From Dechloromonas sp. H13 (lineage in GTDB: Bacteria > Pseudomonadota > Gammaproteobacteria > Burkholderiales > Rhodocyclaceae): a DNA stretch of 64,000 nt. The position numbers and the translations under genes were made by a program. The notes under the pieces are model-generated. The model did no database searches. It saw only the letters and a list, made by a program, of their open reading frames with translations, and was not told where the DNA came from. Where the stretch lies: the NCBI RefSeq assembly GCF_009469615.1, contig NZ_SSXX01000008.1, positions 62,001-126,000 of the forward strand, written 5' to 3'. Of the stretch, positions 46,976 through 55,934 are shown piece by piece; position 1 is the first letter of the stretch; each line of letters begins with the position of its first letter.

Positions 46976-48172
46976 ATGGAGAAGACGGACAAGCCGGTTG
47001 ACCGTGAAACCCTCTACAACGAGGTTTGGACGGACCCCGTAACGGTAGTAGCGCCACGCTATGGCCTCTCGGACGTAGGGCTCGCGAAAATTTGCCGAGC
47101 CTTGGCCATCCCCCTACCGAGCCGCGGCTACTGGGCAAAGGTGAAGGCGGGGCGCGTGATGGCGCGCGCACCGCTCCCTAAACTCAAACCCCCAGGGCCG
47201 GTGCCAACTGGCTTGGTCAAGCTGCCTCCGGAAAAGGCCGCTGTACGCCAGGCAGCCAGACAATCGGCCGCCAAGATTCGCAAAGAAACGCCGCCTTTGC
47301 CGCCTCCGGAAGAATCACAACCATTCGCTACCCACCCGTTGGTTCGTGCCGCTGCCAAGCGTCTGAAACAACGGGATGGTTGGCCACCAGACACGTTGCT
47401 TCGCTCAGCCCCTAAAGAAGTGCTGCATCTTGCAGTGACGCGAGATGCACTCGACCGAGCACTCGGAATTACGGATGCCCTGATAAAAGCGCTTATCCAG
47501 CGCGGCTTTGATGTGGAGGTCGATGGCGAGCGGGGGGCAACCACCCTGAAATACATCGAAACCGGAACCAGGTTGGAGTTCGCGCTGACCGAATACATAC
47601 GACGAACGCGTCACGAAATTACTCCGGCAGAAGAGCGTGCCCGAAAACGCTACTGGGAGCGCTCGCGTTGGGATAACTCGGTGAGTTTTCCGCATGTGCC
47701 GATGTATGACTACACCCCAACAGGAACTCTCACCATTCAGATAGGCCGATGGCCATCACGAAACTGGAAGGACACCCCAAAAACCCAACTCGAAAAACGC
47801 CTCGGAGAGGTTGTTGGTGGCATCGTAGCCCTTGCCCAGGAAACGCACGCCAAAGAGGTTGAAGAGGCGCGACGCAAAGAGGCGCACCGGCGAGCTGTGG
47901 AGCGCTATGAGTTTCTAACCAAGCGACGTGCAGATGAAGTTGAACGCTTCAAGGAGGTCGAGGCCAGGGCGACAGATTGGGAGCGAGCCATGCGCTTACG
48001 TGCGTTTGCCGATGCGGTTGAGGCTCAGGCCAAGTTAGCAGGCGAACTATCCTCAGAATACGTGGAGTGGCTCGCCTGGACTCGCGCTAAAGCCGATTGG
48101 CTGGACCCACTCATTCAGGTCAGCGACCCGATACTAGACGCACCAGAACCCAAACGTCCCGGTTATTGGTAG
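46976..48172 (+). CDS. uncharacterised conserved protein with N-terminal helix-turn-helix-like region
   Basis: 398 aa from ATG 46976, with GGAAGGA upstream. The N-terminal block RETLYNEVWTDPVTVVAPRYGLSD (in parts), VGLAKICRALAIPLPSRGYWAKV resembles a DNA-binding helix-turn-helix and recurs in hypothetical proteins of mobile islands. The C-terminal half is charged and coiled-coil-like (HAKEVEEARRKEAHRRAVER). Function is not known. Confidence 0.72.
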   Translation: MEKTDKPVDRETLYNEVWTDPVTVVAPRYGLSDVGLAKICRALAIPLPSRGYWAKVKAGRVMARAPLPKLKPPGPVPTGLVKLPPEKAAVRQAARQSAAKIRKETPPLPPPEESQPFATHPLVRAAAKRLKQRDGWPPDTLLRSAPKEVLHLAVTRDALDRALGITDALIKALIQRGFDVEVDGERGATTLKYIETGTRLEFALTEYIRRTRHEITPAEERARKRYWERSRWDNSVSFPHVPMYDYTPTGTLTIQIGRWPSRNWKDTPKTQLEKRLGEVVGGIVALAQETHAKEVEEARRKEAHRRAVERYEFLTKRRADEVERFKEVEARATDWERAMRLRAFADAVEAQAKLAGELSSEYVEWLAWTRAKADWLDPLIQVSDPILDAPEPKRPGYW

Positions 48173-48196
48173 GGACTGGCTAGCCTATAAAGCATG

Positions 48197-48222
48197 AAGC
48201 CCATGTCGCTGAACATGGGCTT
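48197..48222 (+). terminator. hairpin after the uncharacterised 398-aa gene
   Basis: AAGCCCATG and CATGGGCTT form a 9-bp stem 25 bases past the stop. There is no clear T-run. The rest of 48223-48414 holds nothing I can support. Confidence 0.45.
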
Positions 48223-48414
48223 GGTAAATCTTGAACCTTGGCACTCAAGGCCAAGGCGACCGGTTTATCGCCGTTAGGTATTACTCGGTCATCTTGTCGA
48301 ACTGCGGCGGATTTTCAGTCATGCTGCCTCCAATCGCGTTGTTCCTGAAGGACCTGACCAACTGCCCGTCAGGCTTCGATTCCAGATTACTCCTCCGGAT
48401 TAAAAAGTCTACTG

Positions 48415-48451
48415 CCAGGAAAGAAAACGGCCCGCCACTTGGCGAGCCGTT
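48415..48451 (-). terminator. terminator of the BI-1 family gene
   Basis: On the minus strand AACGGCTCGCC and GGCGGGCCGTT pair around a 4-base loop (one G-T mismatch) and are followed by TTTTCTTTCC. Confidence 0.8.
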
Positions 48452-48477
48452 CTGACACCTACCGTTGGCGGACTACG

Positions 48478-49152
48478 TTAGTCGTTGCTGGAGAATCCAA
48501 GTAGTTGCAGCACCGACAGGAACAGGTTCAGCACATTCAGGTACATGCTGACCGCGGCCATTACATAGTTGGTTTCTTCGCCGCGCACCAGACGACTGGT
48601 GTCGAAGAGGATGAAGCCAGAGAACAGGAGCGCCGCAACCGCCGATACGCCGGCCTGCATGGCTGGGACGAACATTGCAGCGATGCTGGCCAGGATGACA
48701 ACAATCAGGCCGGCAAACAGGAAGCCACCCATACGGGAGAAATCCTTACCTGTCTTATGAACATAAGTCGTCAGCGCCAAGGTGACTGCCGTCGTAATGA
48801 CGGCTGCGGTCAATACCGTGCTGCTGCCACCCGGCAAGTTGATGTAGTGGGATAGTGTCGGACCGAGGCCCAGACCGCTGAGGGCCGTAAAGGTCAGCAT
48901 GGTCGGCACGGCCGCCGCCGTATTTCGATTCTTGTTCAGGTAGAGCAACGGCACCAGGCCGAGCAGCGTGAACACAATGCCGGCCAGCGGGCCAAAGCCG
49001 GCCAGCATGCTAATACCTGCGCCTACGCCGGCGACAGCGGTCGACAGGGCGAGTAGTTGGTAGGTATTGCGAATGACACGGTTGGTGTCGGGCGCCGCAT
49101 ACGTGCCATATTCGGTTTTGCTAAGGTCGATAACACGTGCTTCAGTGCGCAT
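48478..49152 (-). CDS. Bax inhibitor-1/YccA family membrane protein
   Basis: A 224-aa integral membrane protein with about seven membrane segments. The family C-terminus is present: LLFSGFILFDTSRLVRG, then AAVSMYLNVLNLFLSVLQLLG. Relatives include E. coli YccA, which modulates the FtsH protease, and YbhL; some conduct Ca2+ or protons. GGAGG lies 9 bases before the ATG at 49152. It is inside the transposon, beside the right end, so it is cargo rather than a chromosomal neighbour. Confidence 0.9.
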   Translation of the reverse strand: MRTEARVIDLSKTEYGTYAAPDTNRVIRNTYQLLALSTAVAGVGAGISMLAGFGPLAGIVFTLLGLVPLLYLNKNRNTAAAVPTMLTFTALSGLGLGPTLSHYINLPGGSSTVLTAAVITTAVTLALTTYVHKTGKDFSRMGGFLFAGLIVVILASIAAMFVPAMQAGVSAVAALLFSGFILFDTSRLVRGEETNYVMAAVSMYLNVLNLFLSVLQLLGFSSND

Positions 49153-49351
49153 GGTGGTTTATTCCTCCAGTAGTAGGTGACGCCACTGTATGTCGGGACC
49201 GGTCACCAGGAAATCAACCCACTGCTGACCAATGGTTCGAAAAAATCGAGTAGATGATGGCTGTTGGTGAGGTTTTGCTGCGTATTAGGTGGTCAATGGC
49301 TCTGCCTGGGGGCTTTATGGTCGAAAAGTCATTGAATTTGCTGAGATTTAT

Positions 49352-49526
49352 TTTGGCCACGAATTGCTTTACTTTGTCACGATTGGCCAAGATATGCTTT
49401 TCAGTGCGCTGGAGACCATCGTTTTCAGCGAGTTTTGGAGCGTTTTTCTGGAGCCAGAGGTATGCTTCAGGGGCCTTCTTGGCCAGTTATTGCTTTATTT
49501 CGGGGCAAGAAATGCTTAAAGGCACA
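49352..49526. repeat. right transposon end with five TnsB-type sites
   Basis: Read inward from the end on the minus strand, sites are R1 TTTAAGCATTTCTTGCCCC (49502-49520), R2 AATAAAGCAATAACTGGCC (about 49481-49499), R3 TGAAGCATACCTCTGGC (49452-49468), R4 GAAAAGCATATCTTGGCC (about 49384-49401), and R5 GTAAAGCAATTCGTGGCC (about 49354-49371). All point the same way, and the terminus is TGTGCC. The region 49153-49351 holds the BI-1 gene promoter area and no other gene. Confidence 0.82.
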
Positions 49527-49531
49527 TTCAG
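49527..49531. repeat. target-site duplication, right copy (TTCAG)
   Basis: TTCAG immediately after GGCACA, matching 13334-13338. Its last G is the first base of the tRNA-Val terminator hairpin. Confidence 0.92.
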
Positions 49532-49560
49532 GCCATCCAGTCGGATGGCCTTTTTGTTTT
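49531..49560 (+). terminator. displaced terminator of tRNA-Val
   Basis: GGCCATCC and GGATGGCC form a perfect 8-bp stem with a 4-base loop and TTTTTGTTTT. No plus-strand gene precedes it now. Without the transposon it would lie about 23 bases after tRNA-Val. Confidence 0.88.
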
Positions 49561-49574
49561 GCGCGCCGCGCGGC

Positions 49575-50219
49575 TCAGGAAAACTTCTTCTGGTGGGCCT
49601 GGACGGCCTTCATGCGGGCCATGAACAGCCGCAGCTTGACCGCTTCGGACAGATCGTCCGCCGAATCATCGGCTGCCTGCGCCAGCACGTGGGCTTCGAC
49701 GGCCTTCGTGCGGGCCATGAACAGCCTGAGCCTGACCGTGTCCGAAAGGCCGATGGCGTCCGCCTCGTCGTTGTCCGCGGAATCCGAAATCAGGCGGGGG
49801 CGCTTGTAGAAGCTGTGCAGCGCGATGTCGTCGAAACCGGTCTCGTTGTGCTCGTCGTTCAGGTGCTTGCGTTGCGGCTGCTCGGTCGTCGCGGTCGACT
49901 TCGGAGACAGCAGCGCCATCTGCTGCCGCTCGGTGCGCGAGAGCATGGTTGCCGGGAACGGCTTTTTCTTCGCCTGCTTGAGCTTCTTCGCCTGCTTCAG
50001 CTTGGCATCGGGATTGACCGGTTGAAGCAGCTGGGTTACCGCGGCAGGCATCGGAATCGGCGTTACCGTAACGCCGGCATCTGCGCTGGTGGTCTCGACA
50101 AGCGATGTCGCCTCGTCGGGAACAGGTTCCGAGGCATGGACACCGAATGAAGAGAGTGCGGCGACTGCCGCGATTGCCAACCAACGCACGTCGAATTTCC
50201 CTTTGAAAGCAATGAACAT
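49575..50219 (-). CDS. hypothetical exported protein with a duplicated motif
   Basis: A 214-aa protein with a hydrophobic signal peptide (WLAIAAVAALSSFGVHA). A lysine-rich stretch LKQAKKLKQAKKK follows. Near the C-terminus two copies of a 20-residue unit occur: LSDTVRLRLFMARTKAVEAH and LSEAVKLRLFMARMKAVQAH. No family recognised; the location is probably periplasmic. It is the first chromosomal gene right of the transposon and converges on the tRNA-Val terminator. Confidence 0.7.
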   Translation of the reverse strand: MFIAFKGKFDVRWLAIAAVAALSSFGVHASEPVPDEATSLVETTSADAGVTVTPIPMPAAVTQLLQPVNPDAKLKQAKKLKQAKKKPFPATMLSRTERQQMALLSPKSTATTEQPQRKHLNDEHNETGFDDIALHSFYKRPRLISDSADNDEADAIGLSDTVRLRLFMARTKAVEAHVLAQAADDSADDLSEAVKLRLFMARMKAVQAHQKKFS

Positions 50220-50458
50220 TTTAGCAGTTTGTCGCGTTGCCGTTGCAGGAACCTGGCATGCCCGGCGATAAAAGGCATTGGGCCGAAACTTGCTAGGAAT
50301 GTTCCGGCTTGCTGGTGATTTTCTGTTTTTTGCCTACACGCGAGGTGCATCATGAATGCTTCAAATCGGCATTTTTCACAGGCGGGACGGTTGTTTTGCC
50401 AGCCGGGCGCGGGAAATCGCGCACTGGCGGATTCCCTGGGGCGCTCGGGAGAACTGCG

Positions 50459-50662
50459 ATGCCGAACGGGATAAACGAGGAAACGCTGTTCTGGATGCGC
50501 CTGGCGGCGTTCGCCGGCCTGTCCGAGTACGTGCTGGCCACGGGCGCTTCGCTGGCCGATGCCGAGGAGCTGCTGTTCGGCCAGGCGGCACTTCCGGGCA
50601 ATCTGCCGTCCCGATATGCCTGCCTGGCGGGCGGTGTAGCAAACGCGACAGTGCGCGGTTAG
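50459..50662 (+). CDS. small hypothetical protein
   Basis: A 67-aa protein from ATG 50459 with GGGAGAA upstream. It is moderately hydrophobic and Ala/Leu-rich (FWMRLAAFAGLSEYVLATGA). No family recognised. The 239 bases before it show nothing definite. Confidence 0.45.
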   Translation: MPNGINEETLFWMRLAAFAGLSEYVLATGASLADAEELLFGQAALPGNLPSRYACLAGGVANATVRG

Positions 50663-50854
50663 ATTTCGTCAGCCCGGATGCGATCGCGGCGCGTCGGGGC
50701 AGGGTGCAGAAGCGCGCGCCCCGGCCGGCGTCCGACGCACCAATTCCGGGTATCCGGCACCATTTTTGTGCTCGCGCCGGATGCGAAACCTGGGTGCCCC
50801 GACACCGCTGGTTCGCCGCGGGTTTAAACTGGCACGGCTACAGGAGGGGTCCGC

Positions 50855-51391
50855 ATGACCAAGCGCTCGTTGCCGTTGTCCAGGGTCTATCGCCTGCTCG
50901 AACCGGGGCCGGTGGTGCTGCTCACCACGGCGCAGGACGGGCGGGCCAACGTCATGACCATGTCGTGGCACACGATGATGGAATTCGAGCCGCCACTGGT
51001 CGGGTGTGTCGTCAGCGGGCGCGACTTCAGTTTCGCGGCGCTGGTGGCGACGCGGGAATGCGTCCTCAACATCCCGACCGTGGATCTGGCCAGGCAGGTC
51101 GTGGCCTGCGGCAACCGCAGCGGGCGCGACGTCGACAAGTTCGCTGCCAGCGGATTGACGCCACTGCCGGCGGCGACGGTCGGCGCGCCGCTGATCGGCG
51201 AATGCTACGCCAGCCTCGAATGCCGAGTCGCCGACACGCGACTGGTCGATACCTACAATTTCTTCGTGCTCGAGGTGGTCAAGGCGTGGATCGATCCGGC
51301 GGTCGCTGCCCCGCGCACCCTGCATCACCGCGGGCGGGGCGCCTTCATGGTGGCCGGCGAGACGATCAGGCTGCGTTCGAAGATGAAGTAG
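50855..51391 (+). CDS. flavin reductase-like FMN-binding protein
   Basis: A 178-aa protein of the flavin reductase-like split-barrel family: PVVLLTTAQDGRANVMTMSW near the N-terminus, then PPLVGCVVSGRDFS and ECVLNIPT. Such proteins bind FMN and pass electrons from NAD(P)H; the partner here is unknown. AGGAGGGG precedes the ATG. Its end overlaps the convergent next gene by 26 bases. Confidence 0.87.
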   Translation: MTKRSLPLSRVYRLLEPGPVVLLTTAQDGRANVMTMSWHTMMEFEPPLVGCVVSGRDFSFAALVATRECVLNIPTVDLARQVVACGNRSGRDVDKFAASGLTPLPAATVGAPLIGECYASLECRVADTRLVDTYNFFVLEVVKAWIDPAVAAPRTLHHRGRGAFMVAGETIRLRSKMK

Positions 51392-52106
51392 CCGGCGGCG
51401 CGCGGACGGCCGTGGCAAGGGCAGTCCGCATCCGCTGCCAGTGCGAGCCGCGCCAGTAGATGCGAGCGCAGCCGGGGCAGCGCCAGAATTCGTCGAAGGC
51501 GGCGAGCGTGCGCGGCAGCAGTTCCGCGGCGATTTCGGCCTTGCCCACGGGCCGCGGCACGGCGTTGCATTCGAGGCAGCGACTGGCCTGCGGCGCGCCC
51601 AGCTCCAGCGCATAGCGGCGGGCGACCGCGGCGAGTTGCGCCAGGGGCTGCCGGCTGCGGAGGTAACACCCCTCGCGCAGCGTCCGGTGCATCAGCAGGG
51701 CGCGGTCGCAGGTCAGCGCGACGCGGCGCTCGCCGACGGCGATGGCGACCAGTTCGGCGTCGTCCCAGGCGTTCTTCCACAGGGTGTCGATGCCGGCGAA
51801 GCGCAGGTAGCGGGCGAGCCGCCCGAGATGGGCGTCGGCGATGAAGCGCGGCGTTTCGCCGCCGGGGACAGCCGCGGCGGGCGCCCGGGGAAACACCTCG
51901 ACCCGGTCGCCTGCGGCGAGCCGGGTGGAAATCGGCCTTTTTTGACCGTTGACCGCAACCGCCCCGATTTCGGTATGCGGGACGCCGAGCGCCTCGATGG
52001 CGTGCTTGGCGCTCTGGTGCGGCGCGACGGCGACGACCACGGGGCGGCCGCGCAACGCCGGCGGCAGCAGGTCTGCCACCTCGGAAGCGAAGATGAACTC
52101 GGGCAC
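51366..52106 (-). CDS. Mut7-C RNase-domain protein with ubiquitin-like N-terminus
   Basis: A 246-aa protein starting at GTG 52104-52106. The N-terminal 80 residues are a ubiquitin-like Mut7-C fold (VNGQKRPISTRLAAGDRVEV). The PIN-like Mut7-C part begins FIADAHLGRLARYLRFAGID with acidic residues, and ends in a zinc ribbon (CLEC...CPGC). Predicted RNA-cleaving or RNA-binding; the target is unknown. Confidence 0.85.
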   Translation of the reverse strand: MPEFIFASEVADLLPPALRGRPVVVAVAPHQSAKHAIEALGVPHTEIGAVAVNGQKRPISTRLAAGDRVEVFPRAPAAAVPGGETPRFIADAHLGRLARYLRFAGIDTLWKNAWDDAELVAIAVGERRVALTCDRALLMHRTLREGCYLRSRQPLAQLAAVARRYALELGAPQASRCLECNAVPRPVGKAEIAAELLPRTLAAFDEFWRCPGCARIYWRGSHWQRMRTALATAVRAPPATSSSNAA

Positions 52107-52173
52107 GGAACGGTCCTCGTCGGGCGCTAAGCCGTTGAACGGGCGTCGGTAGCCGGGGCGCTGCGCGCTCCCG

Positions 52174-54630
52174 CTATTTCGCCGGGCGCGCGGCCTTGGC
52201 CGGCTTCGGCTTCTTCCTGCCGGCCCGGGCGGGGCGCGCCGGGTGCAGCAATTCCTGGTGCATCTGCGCCAGTTCGGCCAGTTGCATGGCGATGTGGAAG
52301 TTCAGCGTGCCTTCCGGCAGTTCGCCCTTGGCGTCGGGTTCGCCGGCGGGCAGGCCGGTCAGCAGTTCCATCGCCTCGTCGGTGTCATGGACGGCCCAGA
52401 TGTGGAAGCGCCCCTCGCGCACCGCGGCGACGACCGGCTGCTCCAGCATCAGGTGGCAGACGTTGGCCGCGGGCACGATGACGCCCTGTTTTCCGGTCAG
52501 GCCGCGCGCCGCGCAGATCTCGAAAAAGCCTTCGATCTTCTCGTTGATGCCGCCGACCGGCTGCACGATGCCGAACTGGTTGACCGAGCCGGTGACCGCC
52601 AGCGACTGGCGGATCGGAATCGACGACAGGGCGGAGAGCAGGGCGGCCAGTTCGGCCAGCGAGGCGCTGTCGCCTTCGACGTCGCCGTACGATTGCTCGA
52701 AGACGAGGCTGGCGCGCAGCGACAGCGGCATGGCCCAGCCGAAGCGGGCGGCGAGGAAGGAGGAGAGGATCAGCACGCCCTTGGAATGGATCGGGCCGCC
52801 GAGTTCGACCTCGCGCTCGATGTCGATGATCTCGCCCTCGCCCATGCGGACCGTCGCCGTGATGCGCACCGGATGCGCGAAGGTGCTCTCGCCGAGCATG
52901 GCGACGGCGAGACCGTTGATCTGCCCGACATGCAGGCCGTCGGTGGCGATCAGCAGCTGGCCGCGCAGGATTTCCTCGCGGTAGCGCTCCTGGATGCGCT
53001 CGTTGCGATGGCGGTGCGCCTGCAGCGCGGCGTCGACGTGCGCCCGTTCGATCAGGGCCGCGCGGGCGCTGCCGGCAGCGTGGTCGGCTTCGCGCATCAG
53101 GTCGCTCAGCGGCTGCGTCTGGGTGGTCAGCTTCTCGGCGTCGCCGGCCAGGCGGGCGGCGTGCTCGATGACGCGCGCGACAGCCGCGGCCGACAGCGGA
53201 CGGAGGTTGTCGCGGCGGGCCAGCGTGGCGATCAGGCGGGCGTACTGGGCGGTGGCTTCCGGCGTGCGGCTGATTTCGCTTTCGAGGTCGGCGTTGATCT
53301 TGAACAGCGACAGGAAGTCGGGATCGAGTTCGGCGAGCAGGTAGTAGATCATCCGCTCGCCAATCAGGATCACCTTGAGGTCGAGCGGCAAGGGCTCCGG
53401 TTCCAGCTGCACCGTGCTGCTGACGCCGACCAGTTCGGCCAGCGATTCGATGCGCACCTGCCGCGCCCGCAGCATGCGCTTGAGGCCGTCCCAGGCGTAG
53501 GGTTGGGACAGCAGCTTGTGCGCGTCGAGGACGAGGAAGCCGCCGTTCGCCCGGTGCAGCGCGCCGGCCTTGATCAGCGTGAAGTTGCTGACCAGCGTGC
53601 CCATGTGCACGTGGTGCTCGATGCGCCCGAGCAGGTTCTGCAGCGTCGGGTTGTCCTCGTAGATCACCGGGCGCTCGCCGCTGGCGGGGTTCTCGACCAG
53701 CAGGTTGACGCAGTAGCGCTGGACCGAAATGGTGCTCGAGTAGAGCGTCGTTTCGGTGTCGTCCTCGGTCTTGGTCGACTCGTGGATCGAGCGGCCGCTG
53801 TCGAGGATGTCCTGCATGACCGCGTCGAGGTAGGCGGTGACGTCGGGCAGGTCGGCGTAATGGCACTTGATCTCCTCGATCAGGTGGCCGACCGCGAGGC
53901 GCAGGGCGTCGCTACCGATTTCCTTGATCGATTTCTGCACCTCGCGCCGCCAGTGCGGGAATTCGTTGACCAGCTTGTGCAGCCGTTCGTGGCAGTCGCG
54001 GATCGTCGCCTGGAGTTCGTCCTTGCGCTCGTCCGACAGCGCGGCGAACTCCTCGGGCGACAGGGTGTCGTTGCCGTCCTTCATCGGCGCGAAGACGAAG
54101 CCGTGCGGCGTGCGCAGCAGGGCGACGCCGGATTGCTGCACCTCCTCGCCGAGCTGGCGCAGGGCGGCTTCCTCGCGATGCTTCTCATCTTCCTGCAGCG
54201 ACTCGATGCGTTCGCGGTATTCGTCGCTTTCGAAGGCGGCGGCGATGGCGGTGGTGATTTCGGCGACGAATTCCTGCATGTCGCGGTACAGCTGCGCGCC
54301 GCGGCCGCAGGGCAACCGCAACAGGCGCGCCCGCGTCGGGTCGGCGAAATCGAGGACGTAGCACCAATCCGCCGGCGGCGCGCCGTGCTGGCTTTCCGCT
54401 GCCAGCAGCTGCGCGACAATGGCATGGCGCCCGCTGCCGGCTTCGCCGAGGACGAACAGGTTGTAGCCGCCGTGCGGCATGTCGAGGCCGAGATGCAGCG
54501 CTTCCACGGCGCGCGGGTGGATCAGCGCCGGGTCGAGTTCAGACAGTTCGGCGGTGGTCGCGAAGGCGAGCGATGCCGGGTCGCAGGCGGTGCAGAGCGA
54601 CGCGGCGGGCAGTTCGTCGGGTACTGGCAT
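52174..54630 (-). CDS. Lon-family ATP-dependent protease (YcbZ/LonH-like)
   Basis: An 818-aa protein. An AAA region at the N-terminus has LGEAGSGRHAIVAQ, where the Walker A Lys is Arg. A helical insertion (about residues 140-270) and ATPase lid follow. The Lon protease domain at the C-terminus has the catalytic Ser in EGDSASLAEL and Lys in GGINEKIEGF. The tail is basic (ARAGRKKPKPAKAA). Divergent from ald. Confidence 0.88.
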   Translation of the reverse strand: MPVPDELPAASLCTACDPASLAFATTAELSELDPALIHPRAVEALHLGLDMPHGGYNLFVLGEAGSGRHAIVAQLLAAESQHGAPPADWCYVLDFADPTRARLLRLPCGRGAQLYRDMQEFVAEITTAIAAAFESDEYRERIESLQEDEKHREEAALRQLGEEVQQSGVALLRTPHGFVFAPMKDGNDTLSPEEFAALSDERKDELQATIRDCHERLHKLVNEFPHWRREVQKSIKEIGSDALRLAVGHLIEEIKCHYADLPDVTAYLDAVMQDILDSGRSIHESTKTEDDTETTLYSSTISVQRYCVNLLVENPASGERPVIYEDNPTLQNLLGRIEHHVHMGTLVSNFTLIKAGALHRANGGFLVLDAHKLLSQPYAWDGLKRMLRARQVRIESLAELVGVSSTVQLEPEPLPLDLKVILIGERMIYYLLAELDPDFLSLFKINADLESEISRTPEATAQYARLIATLARRDNLRPLSAAAVARVIEHAARLAGDAEKLTTQTQPLSDLMREADHAAGSARAALIERAHVDAALQAHRHRNERIQERYREEILRGQLLIATDGLHVGQINGLAVAMLGESTFAHPVRITATVRMGEGEIIDIEREVELGGPIHSKGVLILSSFLAARFGWAMPLSLRASLVFEQSYGDVEGDSASLAELAALLSALSSIPIRQSLAVTGSVNQFGIVQPVGGINEKIEGFFEICAARGLTGKQGVIVPAANVCHLMLEQPVVAAVREGRFHIWAVHDTDEAMELLTGLPAGEPDAKGELPEGTLNFHIAMQLAELAQMHQELLHPARPARAGRKKPKPAKAARPAK

Positions 54631-54743
54631 GCGGTCGTGTGCTTTTCGGATATTTGTTGCTAGATTACCCCTTACCGCGACGCGCCGACAGTCCGGCCGG
54701 CGCGGATCATCGATGCGCGCAACTGGTCGGCAAGGAGGCTCCC

Positions 54744-55868
54744 ATGCTCGTCGGCGTTCCCCGGGAAATCAAGAATCACGAATATCGCGTCGGCCTCGTG
54801 CCGGCCAGCGTTCGCGAACTGGTCGTCCGCGGCCATCGCGTCATCGTCCAGCAAGGCGCCGGCGCGGCGATCGGGCTGGCCGACGAAGACTACGTGGCGG
54901 CGGGCGCCGAAATCGTCGCCGGCGCCGGCGAGGTCTTCGCACGCGGCGAACTGATCGTCAAGGTCAAGGAGCCGCAGCCCGACGAATGCCGGCAACTGCG
55001 GGCCGGGCAGGTGTTGTTCACCTACCTGCACCTGGCGCCCGATCCGGCGCAGGCCGCGCTGCTGCTCGCCTCCGGCGTGACGGCGATCGCCTACGAGACG
55101 GTGACCGCCGCCGCCGGCGGCCTGCCGCTGCTGGCGCCGATGAGCGAGGTGGCCGGCCGCATGGCGATCCAGGCCGGCGCCGCCTGCCTCGAAAAGCCGC
55201 GCGGCGGTTCGGGCGTTCTGCTGGCCGGCGTGCCCGGGGTGGCGCCGGGGAAGGTCGTGATTCTCGGCGCCGGCGTCGTCGGCTACAACGCCGCCCGGAT
55301 GGCGACCGGCCTCGGTGCCGAGGTGACGGTGCTGGCGCGCTCACCGGAAAGCCTGCGCTTCATCGACCAGCAGTTCCGCGGCCGGGTGCGCACGCTGCGG
55401 TCGACGGCGGAAACGATCGAGGCCAGCGTCGTCGACGCCGACCTGACGGTCGGCGCGGTGCTGGTGGCCGGGGCGACGACGCCGCGACTGGTGCGGCGGG
55501 AAGTGCTGCAGCGGATGCGACCCGGCTCGGTGCTGGTCGACGTCTCGATCGACCAGGGCGGCTGCTTCGAGACCAGCCACCCGACGACCCATGCCGATCC
55601 GACCTTCGTCGTCGATGGCATCGTCCATTACTGCGTCGCCAACATGCCGGGGGCGGTGCCGCGCACCTCTACCTTCGCCCTCAACAACGCCACCCTGCCG
55701 TTCGTGCTGGCGCTGGCCGAGCAGGGGGCGCGGAAGGCGCTGGCGAGCGATCCGCATTTTCGGGCCGGTTTGAACGTCGACCGCGGCAGGGTCACCTGCC
55801 GGGCGGTCGCCGAGGCGCTCGACCTGCCGTGGACCGATCCGGCAAGCGCGCTGCGCGACGGCGGCTGA
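54744..55868 (+). CDS. ald: alanine dehydrogenase
   Basis: A 374-aa NAD-dependent enzyme converting L-alanine to pyruvate and ammonium. The start [20 protein letters not shown] is diagnostic, KVKEP carries the substrate Lys, and [13 protein letters not shown] is the NAD fold. AAGGAGG precedes ATG 54744. Normal length. Confidence 0.95.
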   Translation: MLVGVPREIKNHEYRVGLVPASVRELVVRGHRVIVQQGAGAAIGLADEDYVAAGAEIVAGAGEVFARGELIVKVKEPQPDECRQLRAGQVLFTYLHLAPDPAQAALLLASGVTAIAYETVTAAAGGLPLLAPMSEVAGRMAIQAGAACLEKPRGGSGVLLAGVPGVAPGKVVILGAGVVGYNAARMATGLGAEVTVLARSPESLRFIDQQFRGRVRTLRSTAETIEASVVDADLTVGAVLVAGATTPRLVRREVLQRMRPGSVLVDVSIDQGGCFETSHPTTHADPTFVVDGIVHYCVANMPGAVPRTSTFALNNATLPFVLALAEQGARKALASDPHFRAGLNVDRGRVTCRAVAEALDLPWTDPASALRDGG

Positions 55869-55875
55869 GCAGGCG

Positions 55876-55912
55876 CAAAAAAACGGCGGGGCCGCTTGCG
55901 AAGCCCCGCCGT
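55876..55912 (-). terminator. terminator of the yceI cluster
   Basis: ACGGCGGGGC and GCCCCGCCGT form a 10-bp stem. The T-run is on the minus strand, so it ends the yceI genes; it may also slow plus-strand transcription from ald. Confidence 0.85.
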
Positions 55913-55934
55913 GCGCGATGCGGATCGTGGCAGC

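Larger units (their letters stand above)
13339..49526. mobile_element. complete Tn7-like transposon, 36,188 bp, carrying defence systems
   Basis: The left terminus reads TGTGCCGTAAAGCAT and the right terminus, read inward, TGTGCCTTTAAGCAT. A 5-bp duplication TTCAG flanks the element. Both ends carry several copies of a TnsB-type motif (consensus near AAAGCAnnnnnTGGCC). The transposition genes tnsAB-tnsC-tniQ sit at the left end and read toward it, as in Tn7 relatives. G+C is visibly lower than in the flanks. Removing the element and one TTCAG rebuilds tRNA-Val followed by an uninterrupted terminator. Cargo, left to right: transposition genes, DUF6471 gene, seven-gene defence operon, TrfA-type replicon, Wadjet, WYL regulator, two unknown genes, and a BI-1 family gene. 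Confidence 0.93.

Noticed and set aside
48231..48455. A 74-codon open frame before the BI-1 terminator
   Set aside because: No ribosome site or family resemblance, and it runs through the terminator hairpin of the neighbouring gene.
48478..49152. Placing the right transposon border left of the BI-1 gene
   Set aside because: A border near the hairpin at 48197 lacks a terminal repeat and duplication, while 49526/49527 has both and matches the left end.
13339..49526. A CRISPR array or Cas genes making this a CRISPR-associated transposon
   Set aside because: I found no regularly spaced direct repeats with spacers and no Cas-like protein; the phased repeats at 37831-37918 are contiguous 22-bp units without spacers and fit iterons.
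52243..54663. Long open frame antisense to the Lon-family gene (806 codons)
   Set aside because: It is a high-GC shadow frame; its composition is Arg/Gly/Val-rich without family motifs, and the minus-strand frame has clear Lon residues.
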